Source of the DNA: Petrosia ficiformis | Taxonomy: Eukaryota; Porifera; Demospongiae; Haplosclerida; Petrosiidae | Reading direction: 5' to 3' | DNA: 64,000 bases | Assembly: GCA_947044365.1 (NCBI GenBank) | Contig: OX345641.1 | Location: forward strand, 4,310,460 to 4,374,459 | Shown here: positions 43,596-53,394 of the stretch, piece by piece | Layout: every line of letters begins with the position of its first letter | Position numbering within the stretch: the stretch's first letter is position 1 | The notes under the pieces: model-generated | What the model was told of the DNA's origin: nothing | What the model saw: only the letters and a program-made list of their open reading frames with translations | Databases searched by the model: none | Position numbers and translations under genes: made by a program

Positions 43596-45818
43596 ATGGT
43601 TAAACTTTCTGCCATGCGTACTAAGGGAGCAGCTGGCCCTTCGGGTATCGATGCGTCATCATGGAGAAGATTTCGTACATCATTTGGACGATCATCGACA
43701 AACTTGTGCCGTAGTCTAGCTAACTTTTGTAAGATAATTTGCTCTGATTATGTGGATCCGAAAGGATTATCAGCTTATGTTGCCTGCAAGTTGATTCCTC
43801 TTGATAAAAACCCGGGTGTCCATCCAATTGGAATTGTTGAAGTCATTCGAAGAATTCTCGGCAAGGTTACTATGTCCATTGTCAAATCTGACTTGATTGA
43901 GGCTATTTCTCCACTACAACTATGTGCTGGCCTTGAAGCCGGCTGTGAAGCCGCAGTCCATTTCATTTCTCAGTCCTATGACTCAGATTCATCCAAAGGT
44001 GCCTTGTTTGTAGACGCCTCTAATGCCTTCAACAATCTGAGCAGACTTGCAACTCTGGTTAACACACACTCTATCTGTCCTGTGCTAGCACCTGTTTTAA
44101 CAAATACCTATCGTGTCCCTTCTGCACTGTATGTGGATGGCCGTAGCATGTGGTTTCGGGAAGGAACAACCCAAGGGGACCCCCTAGCTATGGCCATGTA
44201 TGGAATTGGTACACGACCCTTAATTGATCATTTAAAAACATCAACCTCTACTCTTCAAGTTTGGTATGCAGATGATTCAGCAGCCTGCGATAACCTCCTC
44301 AAGCTTCGAAATTGGTGGAACAAACTGAATGAGCTCGGCCCTCATTATGGGTATTTTCCCAATAGCACTAAGACATGTTTACTTGTAAAACCTCAATATT
44401 ATTCGGAGGCAGTGGAGATCTTTGCTGGTTCTGGAGTCATAATCAAATCAGATGGCATTGAATATCTGGGTGGAGCTATAGGCTCCCCCGAGTTTATTCA
44501 ACATGTTACGGAAAAGAAACTTGCATCTTGGTGTGAGGAACTTAAGTCCCTGAGCTCCATTGCAAAATCACATCCTCAGGCAGCCTATGCTGCTCTTACC
44601 CATGGTGTTATGTCACACTGGACGTACTATTTTCGCACTGTTGACTGTTCAAATGCTGGTATACTCCAACCTCTTGAAGATACCTTACTTCTGAATTTTA
44701 TTCCTTCTATAACAGACAGACATTCTCCTGGGGAGTCGGAACGTGATTTATTGGCTCTACCAACCTCCATGGGTGGTCTTGGATTACCAAAACCAAGTAT
44801 AATTGCAAAAATGCAATTCTCGTTCTCAACGACAATTTGTCAACCTTTGATCGACCTTTTGAGAGGGCAATTGTATGTTGAAGTTTTAGACCCATTGGAC
44901 TGCTTTTTAAAACAACGGGAGATTAAGCAATCCATTAGTGGCCAGAAAAGAAATCTCAACCATGAGAGAGCAAAGGCTCTATATGACACTCTTAGCCCTG
45001 AATACATGAGAATTGTTGAATTGGCGAGTGAAAAGGGGGCTTCAAGTTGGTTAACTGTTTTGCCAATAGATTCATCAGGGTTTGCTTTGCAGAAGTCTGC
45101 GTTTCGTGATGCACTCTGTCTTCGATATGGGTGGCCATGTAAAGATCTACCATCACAATGCAAGTGTGGCAATCAACCGTCTGTTGATCATTTATTATCC
45201 TGTCCCATGGGCAGATATCCATCGTTAAGACATAACGAGATTAGAGACCTTACTGCTTCCTTTTTAACTGAGGTCTGTTGTAATGTGTCCATAGAACCAG
45301 GTCTACAGGAATTATCTGGAGAACTACTCACCCATCGATCAGCTAATACTACCCCTAATGCAGGACTAGATGTAGCAGCTGATGGTGTGTGGGGTAGTCG
45401 CTTTGAGAGATTTTTTTTTGATGTTAGAGTGTTCAATCCCTTTGCTCCCTCCAATAGTCAGAGACCTCTTGCAGACACATATACGAAACATGAAGCAGAC
45501 AAGAAGCAACTATATGAGGAACGTGTACGGGACGTCGAACAAGCCACATTTATTCCACTTATTTTTTCAACTACGGGGGGCATGGGCAAGCCTGCAAGAT
45601 CGTTTTATAGAAGGTTGGCTACTCTTCTAAGTGAGAAGAACAATATCTCATATAGCAAATGTATGGAGCTAATCAGATGTAAATTGACCTTTGCGTTACT
45701 ACGATCTTCCATCGTATGTATTCGTGGAAGCCGATCATCCCGATCATCCCGGCCACCTTCAGGCAATTCTACCTCTTGGGAACTTCAGTATTCTGAATCT
45801 CAAATTTCCTCCATCTGA
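43596..45818 (+). pseudogene. Retrotransposon ORF, reverse transcriptase and endonuclease part
   Basis: 740 codons, open. RT motifs are KGAAGPSGID early, FVDASNAFNN (motif A, about 44005), REGTTQGDPLAMAM (motif B, about 44160) and VWYADDSAA (motif C with the catalytic YADD, about 44265), then NSTKTCLLVKP. Near the C-terminus are a C-x-C-x7-H-x3-C knuckle (CKCG..VDHLLSC, about 45160), RHNEIRDL, and an Asp-rich pair LDVAADG..FFDVRVFNP that fits the PD-(D/E)XK restriction-like endonuclease of R2/NeSL/HERO-like elements. No apurinic endonuclease domain is seen. It copies RNA into DNA at the target nick. The RT domain itself is intact; the frameshift upstream makes this copy probably dead. Confidence 0.8.
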
Positions 45819-45976
45819 CCTTATTGACTCATTATTATTATTAATATAATTATACTAACTATACATTAATAGTAACACTGTCTATAATAATACTTACTAC
45901 TAATAGTAACAATAATAGTACTATTAATAGTAATAATAAACTAGTAATCATTATAGCTATTAATAAACTAGTAATC

Positions 45977-45989
45977 ATTATTACCTTTT
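45977..45989. repeat. Right target-site duplication of the retrotransposon
   Basis: Second copy of ATTATTACCTTTT. The minus-strand splice donor of the USP Cys-box exon (AAAAG|GTAATAAT) lies inside it, so the donor exists in both copies. Confidence 0.75.
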
Positions 45990-46120
45990 TGATGCGATAA
46001 TAAACATGAGCGAATATTGGGATTATGCAGCAATGATTGCAATGTAGCATTTGCAAACCATGTATTTCCTAAGTTTTGCATACCATTCCCTTTTTCTGGA
46101 AAATTTGCTGGAAGATTCAT
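45985..46120 (-). pseudogene. USP Cys-box exon with catalytic Cys replaced by Trp
   Basis: From the Met at 46120 the frame reads MNLPANFPEKGNG, then NLGNTWFANATLQSLL and HNPNIRSCLLSHQK up to a GT donor at 45984. USPs have GNTCxxNxxLQ here with the nucleophilic Cys. In this copy the codon at 46060-46058 is TGG (Trp). The next exon (QEDAHEFL) is now 3.6 kb away because of the retrotransposon. With no nucleophile it cannot be a normal deubiquitinase. Confidence 0.75.
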
Positions 46121-46154
46121 GTTAAGAGACGAGTCAGACGACAATGTTTTGCAT

Positions 46155-46290
46155 TGTTACGTATGTAGGCGTGTTCTATAGTACATATATAGTATAGTAG
46201 TTACGTATGTAGGCGTGTTCTACAAACTCAATCTACGCCACGGGCAGCCATTTTTTCCCGTGCCCTCCCCCATAGAGATTACTACCGTGA
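46155..46290. repeat. Small tandem duplication and fragment of a dispersed repeat
   Basis: TTACGTATGTAGGCGTGTTC occurs twice (46158 and 46201). GGGCAGCCATTTTTTCCCGTG.. at 46240-46280 resembles the GGCGGCCATTTTTTTTCC..GCCATCC edge of the 58.6-58.8 kb repeat. Confidence 0.6.
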
Positions 46291-46640
46291 TGGTAATTAT
46301 GTTTTAGTTGTGCGCATCCTTCATGATCATAATTTTTGCATTTAAGAAAGTTGTACATGTTTGTATAATTCCTCACACAAATCAAATTAAAAGTGATAAT
46401 CTTTAAATAGTCTTTAATATTACATTAGTTATTGCATTACAATGATTGGCATGAAACTGAAGAATGCAATGCAAATTATATGCTCAAAGGAAATCGATTT
46501 GATTATGAACACACTCAGTTATATACAAGTTTAGACGAATTTCTAATCTTAGCTTTATGTAATCTAAGTATATACACACAGACATGTCAACTGAATTGCA
46601 TACATATCATACAGTAATAATTGGATTATAATTAGTGTAA

Positions 46641-46742
46641 GTACATGTACATTGTATATGCCGCCATGCGGCCATAACAACCTACATGACCAATTATTCC
46701 TTGCAACTGTACTATTGAAGGAATTAATTAGTTATTTTAATT
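46641..46742. repeat. Solo half of the TTGCAAGGA MITE family
   Basis: GTCATAACAACC-like, TACATGACCAATTA and TTCCTTGCAACTGTACTA words and the end TTAGTTATTTTAA match the right halves of 49338-49705, 53722-54390 and others. The left half is absent. Confidence 0.65.
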
Positions 46743-46784
46743 TTACTTCTGCTGTGTAGTTTTCAGTGTGTTAGTTAAAATAAC

Positions 46785-46975
46785 AACTTCCATATAACAA
46801 TCCTATTTCCTTTTTTGTACTCTAGCTAGATATACTTGTGTAGGGCTATATGGAAGTGGTTATTTTAATTTTGTTGTTAAGGTACCATCCCAAATCTTGT
46901 TTGTGTGCTTTTCCGGTTTTTGTATCCCTACATTTTCTTTCATTTTCTAAAAATAAGATTCTTGTAATGTGATTA
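46785..46975. repeat. Hairpin MITE related to the GTAGGGATG family
   Basis: AAAATAACAACTTCCATATAACA at 46779-46802 is mirrored by the 46853-46870 TATGGAAGTGGTTATTTT stretch. The centre holds CTTTTTTGTACTCTAGCTAG.., and the end GTATCCCTACATTTTCTTTC resembles the family terminus. Confidence 0.65.
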
Positions 46976-46989
46976 AAATTCAGTCAGTA

Positions 46990-47225
46990 TTGCCACTTAC
47001 CTGTTCTCTATTATAAACTGAGACATTCTCTTGACATCTAGAAGATATTGTTAGACATAAAAACGCTCAATATCCTAAGGTATGTGTATATGTAAATCTA
47101 TCTGTATATTTTAACAGAGATTTAAAATTTTCAGCTCCTTAGTTGCAAATAAAATGTTTGGTTGGCCATTGTTTCGGTGCCATCCCTTCAAGAGAATACT
47201 ACGTATTCTGCTCTCTGATAATACA
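46990..47225. repeat. Diverged copy of the CATCTAGAAG / AGAGAGTAC repeat
   Basis: ACATCTAGAAGATATTGTTAG, a GTATGTGTATATGTA stretch, TTTTCAGCTCCTTAGTTGCAA and GTTGGCCATTGTTTC..GTGCCATCC follow the order seen at 58620-58800 and 60045-60215. Confidence 0.65.
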
Positions 47226-47590
47226 TACAGGTTTCTATATAGCTTATGTTGTTTCTCATGTAAAACCCATTGTCAGTGTATTGTTGAGAGATAAACTGAT
47301 GCCATTCAAAGAGCACAGGCAATGGAGATGGCAACATATAATTTTAGGGTAAAATAGGATCCTAGATATCAGAAATCACATTTTAGCTCAATCATTAATT
47401 TATTATGCATGACCAACACGCAATTATGTAAAAGCTATTTAATTATAATTATGCAAGCTGCTGATTTACCATGTAAATAAATTAATTTTAAGTTCCATAA
47501 CATCAAGCAACACTTGTGCACCATAATGATTATGCAATAAAGTTATTTCATGGAGTTCATGTTGTCACACCAACATTGCTGGGTAAATAT
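47225..47590. other. Intergenic, nothing recognised
   Basis: AT-rich sequence without ORFs or repeats that I can place. Confidence 0.4.
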
Positions 47591-48045
47591 CAGAGAGTAC
47601 GGTAGTACTCTCTATGTAATTGCAAATGATGACCTGAAATCTCTGGTAATATGTACAGATAGGTTTTAATACACACAAATCTATTCATATCTAGTGCTTT
47701 TATAACTACCAACATCTTCTAGATGACCAAAGATTGTCGCTAAGGTAGAGAACCGGCGAGTAGCAAAACTGGCAAAATCTCTCAGAGACTCAGACAAATC
47801 ATTTTTTTGTTTGTTAAAATATCACAATGATTGTAGCACCATTCCAGTCGCATTCATAGTAAACTTCTGGTCTACAAGTATCGAGATGATATCTACAGAT
47901 ACTATGAAAGAAGACAGTCTCAACATAGTCTTGTACCCAGACTGTCACGCCCCATGGCGAAAAACAGTCTGGTAACTTGGGCAAACATTCCTGGCGCAGT
48001 GACGTTACACCGCGTTTTCATCACATGACAGGTGTTTGTAATAAT

Positions 48046-48215
48046 ATGGCGTAGTTAGAGTTGTGTTTTATTTGTGGACAACTTCAGCGTCCCTGCAGTG
48101 GAAGAAGAGTGATCATAGCTACTTCTACTAGTTTTAATATTTTCGGCGTCTGGAACTTTCTTCAGAGAGCCAAAATAGTACTACCAGATAAATCCTTTTT
48201 TTGTAGAAAGTGTTT
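48046..48215 (+). pseudogene. Captured fragment with a Cys-pair zinc finger
   Basis: After ATGGCG and an in-frame TAG, the frame reads LELCFICGQLQRPCSG and later DKSFFCRKCF, giving CxxC pairs about 40 residues apart that suggest a treble-clef-type zinc finger at a protein's N-terminus. Similarity to a real exon cannot be tested here. Beyond 48215 the frame runs antisense through the helicase fragment, so the 92-codon ORF is a chimera. Confidence 0.5.
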
Positions 48216-48224
48216 TATGACTGT

Positions 48225-48382
48225 TGTTTTTGTTTCCAGCCCCAGTCGGGAGAGAAACAAAAACATCTTTACCCCTTACAAAGTTAATCATTGTTTCGTG
48301 TTGTTCACACGAGACTGTTATATCCTGCTTGAGAAATAGCCATTTTTAAAGCATCTTCTATAGCTTCTAAAGGGAACGCCAT
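48225..48382 (-). pseudogene. Captured fragment of a RecQ-like helicase N-terminus
   Basis: On the minus strand MAFPLEAIEDALKMAISQAG is followed, after a frameshift, by EQHETMINFVRGKDVFVSLP and TGAGNK. This matches the start of RecQ-type ATP-dependent helicases: a Gln-containing motif 0, then the Walker A LPTGxGKS, here degraded to GAGNK. Only the first ~50 residues are present, so it is a captured and decayed gene piece. Confidence 0.6.
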
Positions 48383-48739
48383 CTTTAAGTATTTCCAGTC
48401 ACCTAATGACACCTATTCAAGAGTTAATCACATGATTCGTACTAATATTTGAAATCTGATTGGTTATTTCGTTTTCTCTGTAATAAACGTCACTGCGCCA
48501 GGAATGTTTGCCCAAGTTACCAGACTGTTTTTCGCCATGGGGCGTGACAGTCTGGGTACGAGACTAGTCTCAACAAACATTTGATCTCAAATTGGACGCC
48601 ATTTTCCTAAGTAGAATTTAATTACGCATGCGCAATCGTGTACTCTGAACATGGAAGTTGAAAGGTGGAAGTGCTTGTTCATAAGCATAGTGATAACATT
48701 TGTGAGCAAATACATTCTTATAATAATGAATATAATAAA

Positions 48740-49030
48740 TATTAATGCCATTGTATAATAATATTGTTTTCTATGATAACCATTGGAATACTGAATGGTT
48801 GACACAGTGACTGACACTACTTCTTGTAGGATGGCAGACAGTGCTGCAAGTGAAATAGAGAATACACATCATCTGTAAGTGAAAGAGAATGATATTCAAT
48901 ACATAAATACAAAAGACTGACTTTTATTGATGAATAAATTTTAATCCATTTATAGTTGTATAATTTCATAATAATATGTAGTATTTCTGCAATCTACAAA
49001 AAAATATTCACACTGTTCAGAAAAAAAAAC
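48740..49030. other. Intergenic, nothing recognised
   Basis: Contains GACACAGTGACTGACACTACTTCTTGTAGGA (48802-48832), which recurs at 60261-60291, so part of this stretch is repeat-flanking sequence shared with the 60.3-kb region. Confidence 0.45.
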
Positions 49031-49038
49031 AATGGAAA

Positions 49039-49271
49039 CAAGAATAACAAAAAACATTTTCAATAAAATGAAAGAAGATGTAGGGATGTCAAAACCCAAA
49101 AAGCATGCAAACAAGGTTGGGAACCTAACAAAGGACCCAAGATCACTTCCATATAACCCTACATAAGTACAGCTCTTTGTATTTTGTTCTATAGTAGTGT
49201 AAGTACTTATTAGGGTTTTGACATCCCTACATCTTCTTTCATTTACTGAAAATGTTTTTTGTTATTCTTGT
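49039..49271. mobile_element. Hairpin MITE, GTAGGGATG family
   Basis: Arms AACAAAAAACATTTTCA..AAATGAAAGAAGATGTAGGG and CCCTACATCTTCTTTCATTT..AAAATGTTTTTTGTTATTC are inverted. Inside, GCATGCAAACAAGGTTGGG and ACTTCCATATAACCCTACAT are present, but their second-arm partners are partly deleted compared with 59712-59971. Confidence 0.8.
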
Positions 49272-49337
49272 AAATATTATGGACGTTCATTATGTAATTA
49301 TTTATTACTGATTAACAATTCACTGAAAAAATAGAAA

Positions 49338-49705
49338 TATTAAAATAACAAATGTATGGGTTATCACAGTTGCAAGGAGGCTAATTATAATTTAATTGGT
49401 CATACAGATTGTTATGACTGCATGATAAACGATATATGCACCAATTACAGTCAATTATCATGTCTAATATGTCATATTAAATGCACAAGAAAGGTTTGGA
49501 AACCTACATTAATTTAATTAAAATGTTTATTCTGCTTTGGTGTACATCTATTAGACAGTATATATAAACTACAATTATTAAATTTAGATTATAATTAGTA
49601 CAAGTACATGTATGTTATCATTAATCATAACAACCTCCATGACCAATTAAATTATAATTTTGCAAATGTAGCTACTAACGAATAAATTAGTTATTTTAAC
49701 AATTA
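49338..49705. mobile_element. MITE, TTGCAAGGA family
   Basis: Left end TTAAAATAACAAATGTAT.. CAGTTGCAAGGAGGCTAATT and GGTTGTTATGACTGCATGAT-like words are inverted at the right end (CATAACAACCTCCATGACCA, TTTGCAAATGTAGCTACTAA, TTAGTTATTTTAA). No ORF. Also present at 51056-51411, 53722-54390, 55736-56080 and 57073-57396. Confidence 0.75.
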
Positions 49706-49839
49706 AATTAATTTTTGCAGTGTTATTGATTTCATTACATGCATAGTTTATACCAGTTTACAATGTTCACAATACAAGTTTCACTATAATTAGTGAATTG
49801 GTTTCTCTTCTAGCTCATAGTTGTCAAGAGTAATTAGTA

Positions 49840-50020
49840 ATATTTCAGAGCAATAAATAACTGATTCAATTTCATGGCTGATGGGTGTACATTTGGCAAC
49901 TGAATCACTCACCAAAGCAAGCCTGACCAATAGTTGCAAGCAAAAAGTTAATAAGGTCTTGCTTTGGTGAGCAATTCAGTTCATCACACCCACAAGTCAT
50001 GAAATTCAATAATAAGCACC
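49840..50020. repeat. Hairpin repeat with GCTTTGGTGA arms
   Basis: TCACTCACCAAAGCAAG at 49908-49924 pairs with CTTGCTTTGGTGAGCAA at 49961-49977. Outer words TTGAATTTCATG/CATGGC also pair. A related element is at about 56810-56960, and its first words recur at the right edge of the window (63928-63950). Confidence 0.65.
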
Positions 50021-51050
50021 TAATCCTAACAAACATGTCCACTTTTGCACTACTGTAGATTGGTTTATGACTTCACTTTCGAAACTACCAAGTCCTATCG
50101 ATCGCGTCTAGCTACTTTTCCACTACCTTAGATAATTTTGCAATGACAAATGTCAAGAAGTATGAAATATCTTTAATTGGAATGATGCTGAATACACTGG
50201 TGAATTATCTAGTTTCATGCTTTCACTATTGTAGACACCTAATCCTATCAAACATGTCTACTTTGCACTACTGTGGATACTAAATCGTAACTTAATTCAC
50301 ATTTTGTAGAGTACCAAAAGACAAACTTCAATAAAGAAGCATGAAGTAACCATGACAACTAGTTTTAACCCGAATGTTGCTGCCGGAATATAATGGTGAA
50401 ATAGCTAGTTTCATGCCTTAGCACCAAAAGATGTCTAGTTTATCACTACCATAAATAACACATCATAACTTAATTCAAATTTTGTACATTTGCTACCCAA
50501 CAACAAATGTCAAGACTACACATGAGGTACCAATAGATAACCATATTATAACCAATCTTTAACCAGAATGCTATTAAATACATTGGTGAAGTAACTAGAG
50601 TCTGTTCACACAGTTAATTGTCATAAGATTATACTGTAACTCTCAATAAGGAAGCGCAATGGATTGAAATTTCACATACACAAAAAAGAAGAGGAAGGAC
50701 AAAATGGTTTAGGTAAAAAGATGGTAGGACATTCCAGACTAGACTAAAGTTATAAACATTTTTCTGATGTCATGGTGAATGTGAATGACCTTTAGGCACA
50801 TGCATTCACTATCATAAATACCAAATCCTATCATTACAATATTTATAAAATTGTATATTCACAAGAAATTGGTTTGATTACCTGAAGATGAAAATCTTAG
50901 CTTTGTATTATCTATATAAGCACACCCAGGCATGTCAACTAATTGTACACATATCATGTAGTTGAAATCAAACTTATAATTGACAACATGTGTGATTGTA
51001 AAATAAACTGCAGTAAAGAATGAAATGCACATAAATATAAACATAATTAT
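50020..51050. other. Decayed repeats, no gene
   Basis: The phrase CCTAATCCTA(T/A)CAAACATGTC(T/C)A.TTTTGCACTA recurs near 50020, 50240 and 50440 and again at 56930 and 57590, marking degenerate tandem or dispersed repeats. No ORF with features. Confidence 0.45.
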
Positions 51051-51055
51051 ACACT

Positions 51056-51411
51056 GCAAAAATAAATAAAAAATGTATTTCTTAGCATAGTTGCAAGGAT
51101 GCAAATTGTAATTTAATTATCATACCGGATGTTATGACTGCATGATAATGTAGTTGTACCAATTATAATCAAATATCATGTTTGACATCAGCCCAAAGAA
51201 GGTTTGGAAACCTAAAATTGTTTAAGTATTTGTTCTGCTTCTTTGTACATCAATTAGACCATATAGAAATTTGTAATTGGATTATTATTAATAATTAGTA
51301 TAGGTGCATGTACATTGTTTGTCACCATGCAGTCATAACAACCTACAGGACTAATTAACATTGTTCCTTGCATCTGCACTAACAAATGATTTATATAGTT
51401 ATTGTTTAACA
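51056..51411. mobile_element. MITE, TTGCAAGGA family
   Basis: CATAGTTGCAAGGATGCAAATT and TGTTATGACTGCATGATAAT at the left, GCAGTCATAACAACC and TTGTTCCTTGCATCTGCACT at the right, as inverted arms. Confidence 0.75.
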
Positions 51412-52630
51412 ACATATACAATCATGTACAAAGCCATTAAGATTGAGCTGGTGAACTTTATAATTATTAGTTGTTAGAACAATTTCACAACCAATTATCT
51501 AGCCATGATGAAGAATATGCTTTCTTACTTCACTGCAGTTAAGAACACAAATGAATTCTTATATCCATAATATTGTGATCTGTCATCAAAACAAACTGAC
51601 CTTATTAAATGATTGTTATATTAGGACCAGATGAATCTAACAAAGAAGTGTCATGATTGCATGAGTTATCAGTCATGTTGCATAGCTGCAATAATCCAGA
51701 TCACATCAGCTATCAAGCTGGTTTTCAGTGATCTTTTGTGATGAACACAATGTACACTGTGGTGTATGTTATAATGGTATAGGCCCATTTTCGAGGGTAG
51801 AGCAGGGGCTAATACTCCTAGTCCTCCAACACTAAACAGTTTCCATTATATTAATGAACATCATATAACTTCATAGTAAACAAAGTGGCAAACCACTCAG
51901 CCACTACTGACCACTGTTTTAAGAGAGCATGGTTGTACTCTCTATGTAGGCTGACACAAAAAAAAATGACCGCTCATACATTTCAGTTGCAAGTAGTAAG
52001 CTTAAACTCAACTAATATATACATATAAGTTAAAATATACATATAATGTTTGATAGTTATTATGATCTTGATTAATTATATTACTGATAACATCAGTGTA
52101 CTAAATTAATAATAAATATTGGATAAATTTTTCATTAAGGAATAATTAGTAAATTTTACTTTTCAGTTCTGATATAAATATTATCCCCAAAAGTACTCTT
52201 TTAATTTTTTTAAATTATTCTTGTAAATTTTATTACAATATCCAAAATATAATTATTATAATATTAGTGTAGTTAAATTATATGAACTCAGAATAATTAT
52301 GTGTAGTAAATAATGTATAGTAAATAATGTAATAATATACAGGTATTAAAATCTCAGGGTCAGCTCCAGAATTATGATGTCATTCAATTAGTAACAACCA
52401 ATATCCTGCATGATTGATAACTCCAATTAACACATTCACAAATATTACATCACAGAAGATTAGAAGGCTAATTACAGACATGGCTATAATAATTAATTTT
52501 ATCCATGAACTCTGTATCTGTGGCTATCTGGTGTGGTGAGAAATGTATATTGAATAATGTCTTCAAAGTTTAAGCTTAAAACTTTAAAGCAATTATATAT
52601 ACAGATACGTTCTTAACATAATATACATAT
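51411..52630. other. Intergenic, no gene recognised
   Basis: AT-rich. A GTACTCTCTATGTAGGCTG word near 51935 is a trace of the AGAGAGTAC repeat family. Nothing else supported. Confidence 0.4.
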
Positions 52631-52634
52631 ATTA

Positions 52635-52690
52635 TGCATATTATGTATGACATCATCTATAGTCAGTGAGTATATAATCCAGGTCAATGA
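52635..52690 (+). promoter_or_regulatory. Conserved core promoter (relic gene copy)
   Basis: TTATGTATGACATCA, a short spacer, TAGTCAGTGAGTATATAATC and CAGGTCAATGAA are the same as at the two intact secreted-protein genes. TATATAA is at 52671-52677, 76 bp before the relic's ATG. Confidence 0.75.
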
Positions 52691-52746
52691 AGCATTCTGA
52701 TTAACCATCTGCAGACCTATAGTAGGTTATTCAGTCATTTATCATC

Positions 52747-52865
52747 ATGAAGTTGTTTGTTGCTGTTTTGATTTCACTTTGTTTCTTTCCCAAATGCTGT
52801 AAGCCCAACACCAATAAATCCTACAATTAGTACAGTTGAAACTGCGTCAAAAAAATCCAATTCCT
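52747..52865 (+). pseudogene. Relic of secreted-protein gene, exon 1 only
   Basis: ATG at 52747 begins MKLFVAVLISLCFFPK, the same signal peptide as the genes at 54556 and 62638. A frameshift follows, and the next words (CCAACACCAATAAATCCTAC, ACAGTTGAAACTGC) resemble the Thr-rich exon 1 of the 62638 gene. No exon 2 follows. The conserved promoter remains upstream. Confidence 0.75.
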
Positions 52866-53165
52866 ATGACATTTTGTCTGTGTAGTCTCAATGTACAAGT
52901 CAAATCAATACATATAGACTGTTCAACTGATAACTCCAATTAACACAACATTTATTTAATGGCTAATTAATTTGTATATATTATTATAATTAAAACCTGT
53001 GTGGCACGACATGTATATTAAATAGATAATATAATTATACAACTCTTCAAAGCTAGCTTAAAACATCTATGCAAAGAAGAGCTGTAGCTATAAAAGTTTT
53101 AACCATAGAAGTAAGGCTACAAGTGTGCAGGAATTGTATATTAAACAAAAATAAAATTAAATAAA

Positions 53166-53236
53166 ATCATTTTCAGTAAAAATGAAAGAAGATGTAGATC
53201 TACATCTTCTTTCTTTTTTATTGAATTATTCTTGTT
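53166..53236. repeat. Minimal GTAGGGATG-family hairpin (arms only)
   Basis: TCATTTTCAGTAAAAATGAA and AGAAGATGTAGA meet TCTACATCTTCTTTC directly, with almost no loop. It looks like a MITE reduced to its terminal repeats. Confidence 0.75.
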
Positions 53237-53394
53237 TCCATTGTTTATCGGAATGGTAGAATATTTTTCTGTAGATTAAAAAAAATACAGCTTTAAGTTA
53301 TATATCATATAAATCATACAATGATAATCGCATTAACACCTCAATGTTTATGGCATAATTATATACATAGCACAATTACAAGGCCTGTTCATGC

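Larger units (their letters stand above)
42568..45976 (+). mobile_element. Non-LTR retrotransposon with RT and probable restriction-like endonuclease
   Basis: The ~3.4-kb element is flanked by a 13-bp duplication and its ORF starts only 3 bp after the left edge, so it has virtually no 5' UTR or is 5' truncated. The order is Cys-rich N-terminus, RT, CCHC knuckle, RLE-like domain. The 3' tail (45830-45976) is made of repeated TAATAAACTAGTAATCATTA-type units. Base composition in the ORFs is visibly less AT-rich than in the host DNA. It has split a minus-strand USP gene. Confidence 0.8.
47926..48566. mobile_element. Pack-MULE-like element: 81-bp TIRs, 9-bp TSD, captured gene pieces
   Basis: TIRs at 47926-48006 and 48486-48566 start TAGTCT(T/C)GTACCCAGACT and run 81 bp with one mismatch. 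They include CACGCCCCATGGCGAAAAAC and TTCCTGGCGCAGTGACGTT. The element is bounded by the 9-bp direct repeat GTCTCAACA (47917-47925 and 48567-48575), present once in the uninterrupted repeat at 58950. Long TIRs and a 9-bp duplication are typical of Mutator-like elements. The interior has no transposase but two fragments of unrelated genes in opposite orientations. Confidence 0.8.
47590..48720. repeat. Reverse copy of the 58.3-59.05 kb repeat, split by an insertion
   Basis: 47593-47800 is a reverse copy of the inner segment (AGAGAGTAC..GTACTCTCTATG, CATCTTCTAGATGACC). 47805-47925 matches the terminal arm of 58310-59055 (GCATTCATAGTA, GAAAGAAGACAGTCTCAACA). After the 641-bp insertion the arm continues (GATCTCAAATTGGACGCCAT, ATTACGCATGCGCAAT, GTGAGCAAATACATTCT). 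Confidence 0.7.

Noticed and set aside
44707..45454. Minus-strand ORFs opposite the RT gene
   Set aside because: They are shadows in the less AT-rich retrotransposon, where random ORFs are longer.
48061..48339. 92-codon ORF as one real gene
   Set aside because: The frame is a chimera: the first part is a captured Cys-pair fragment, the rest is antisense to a RecQ-like fragment. It lies inside a transposon.
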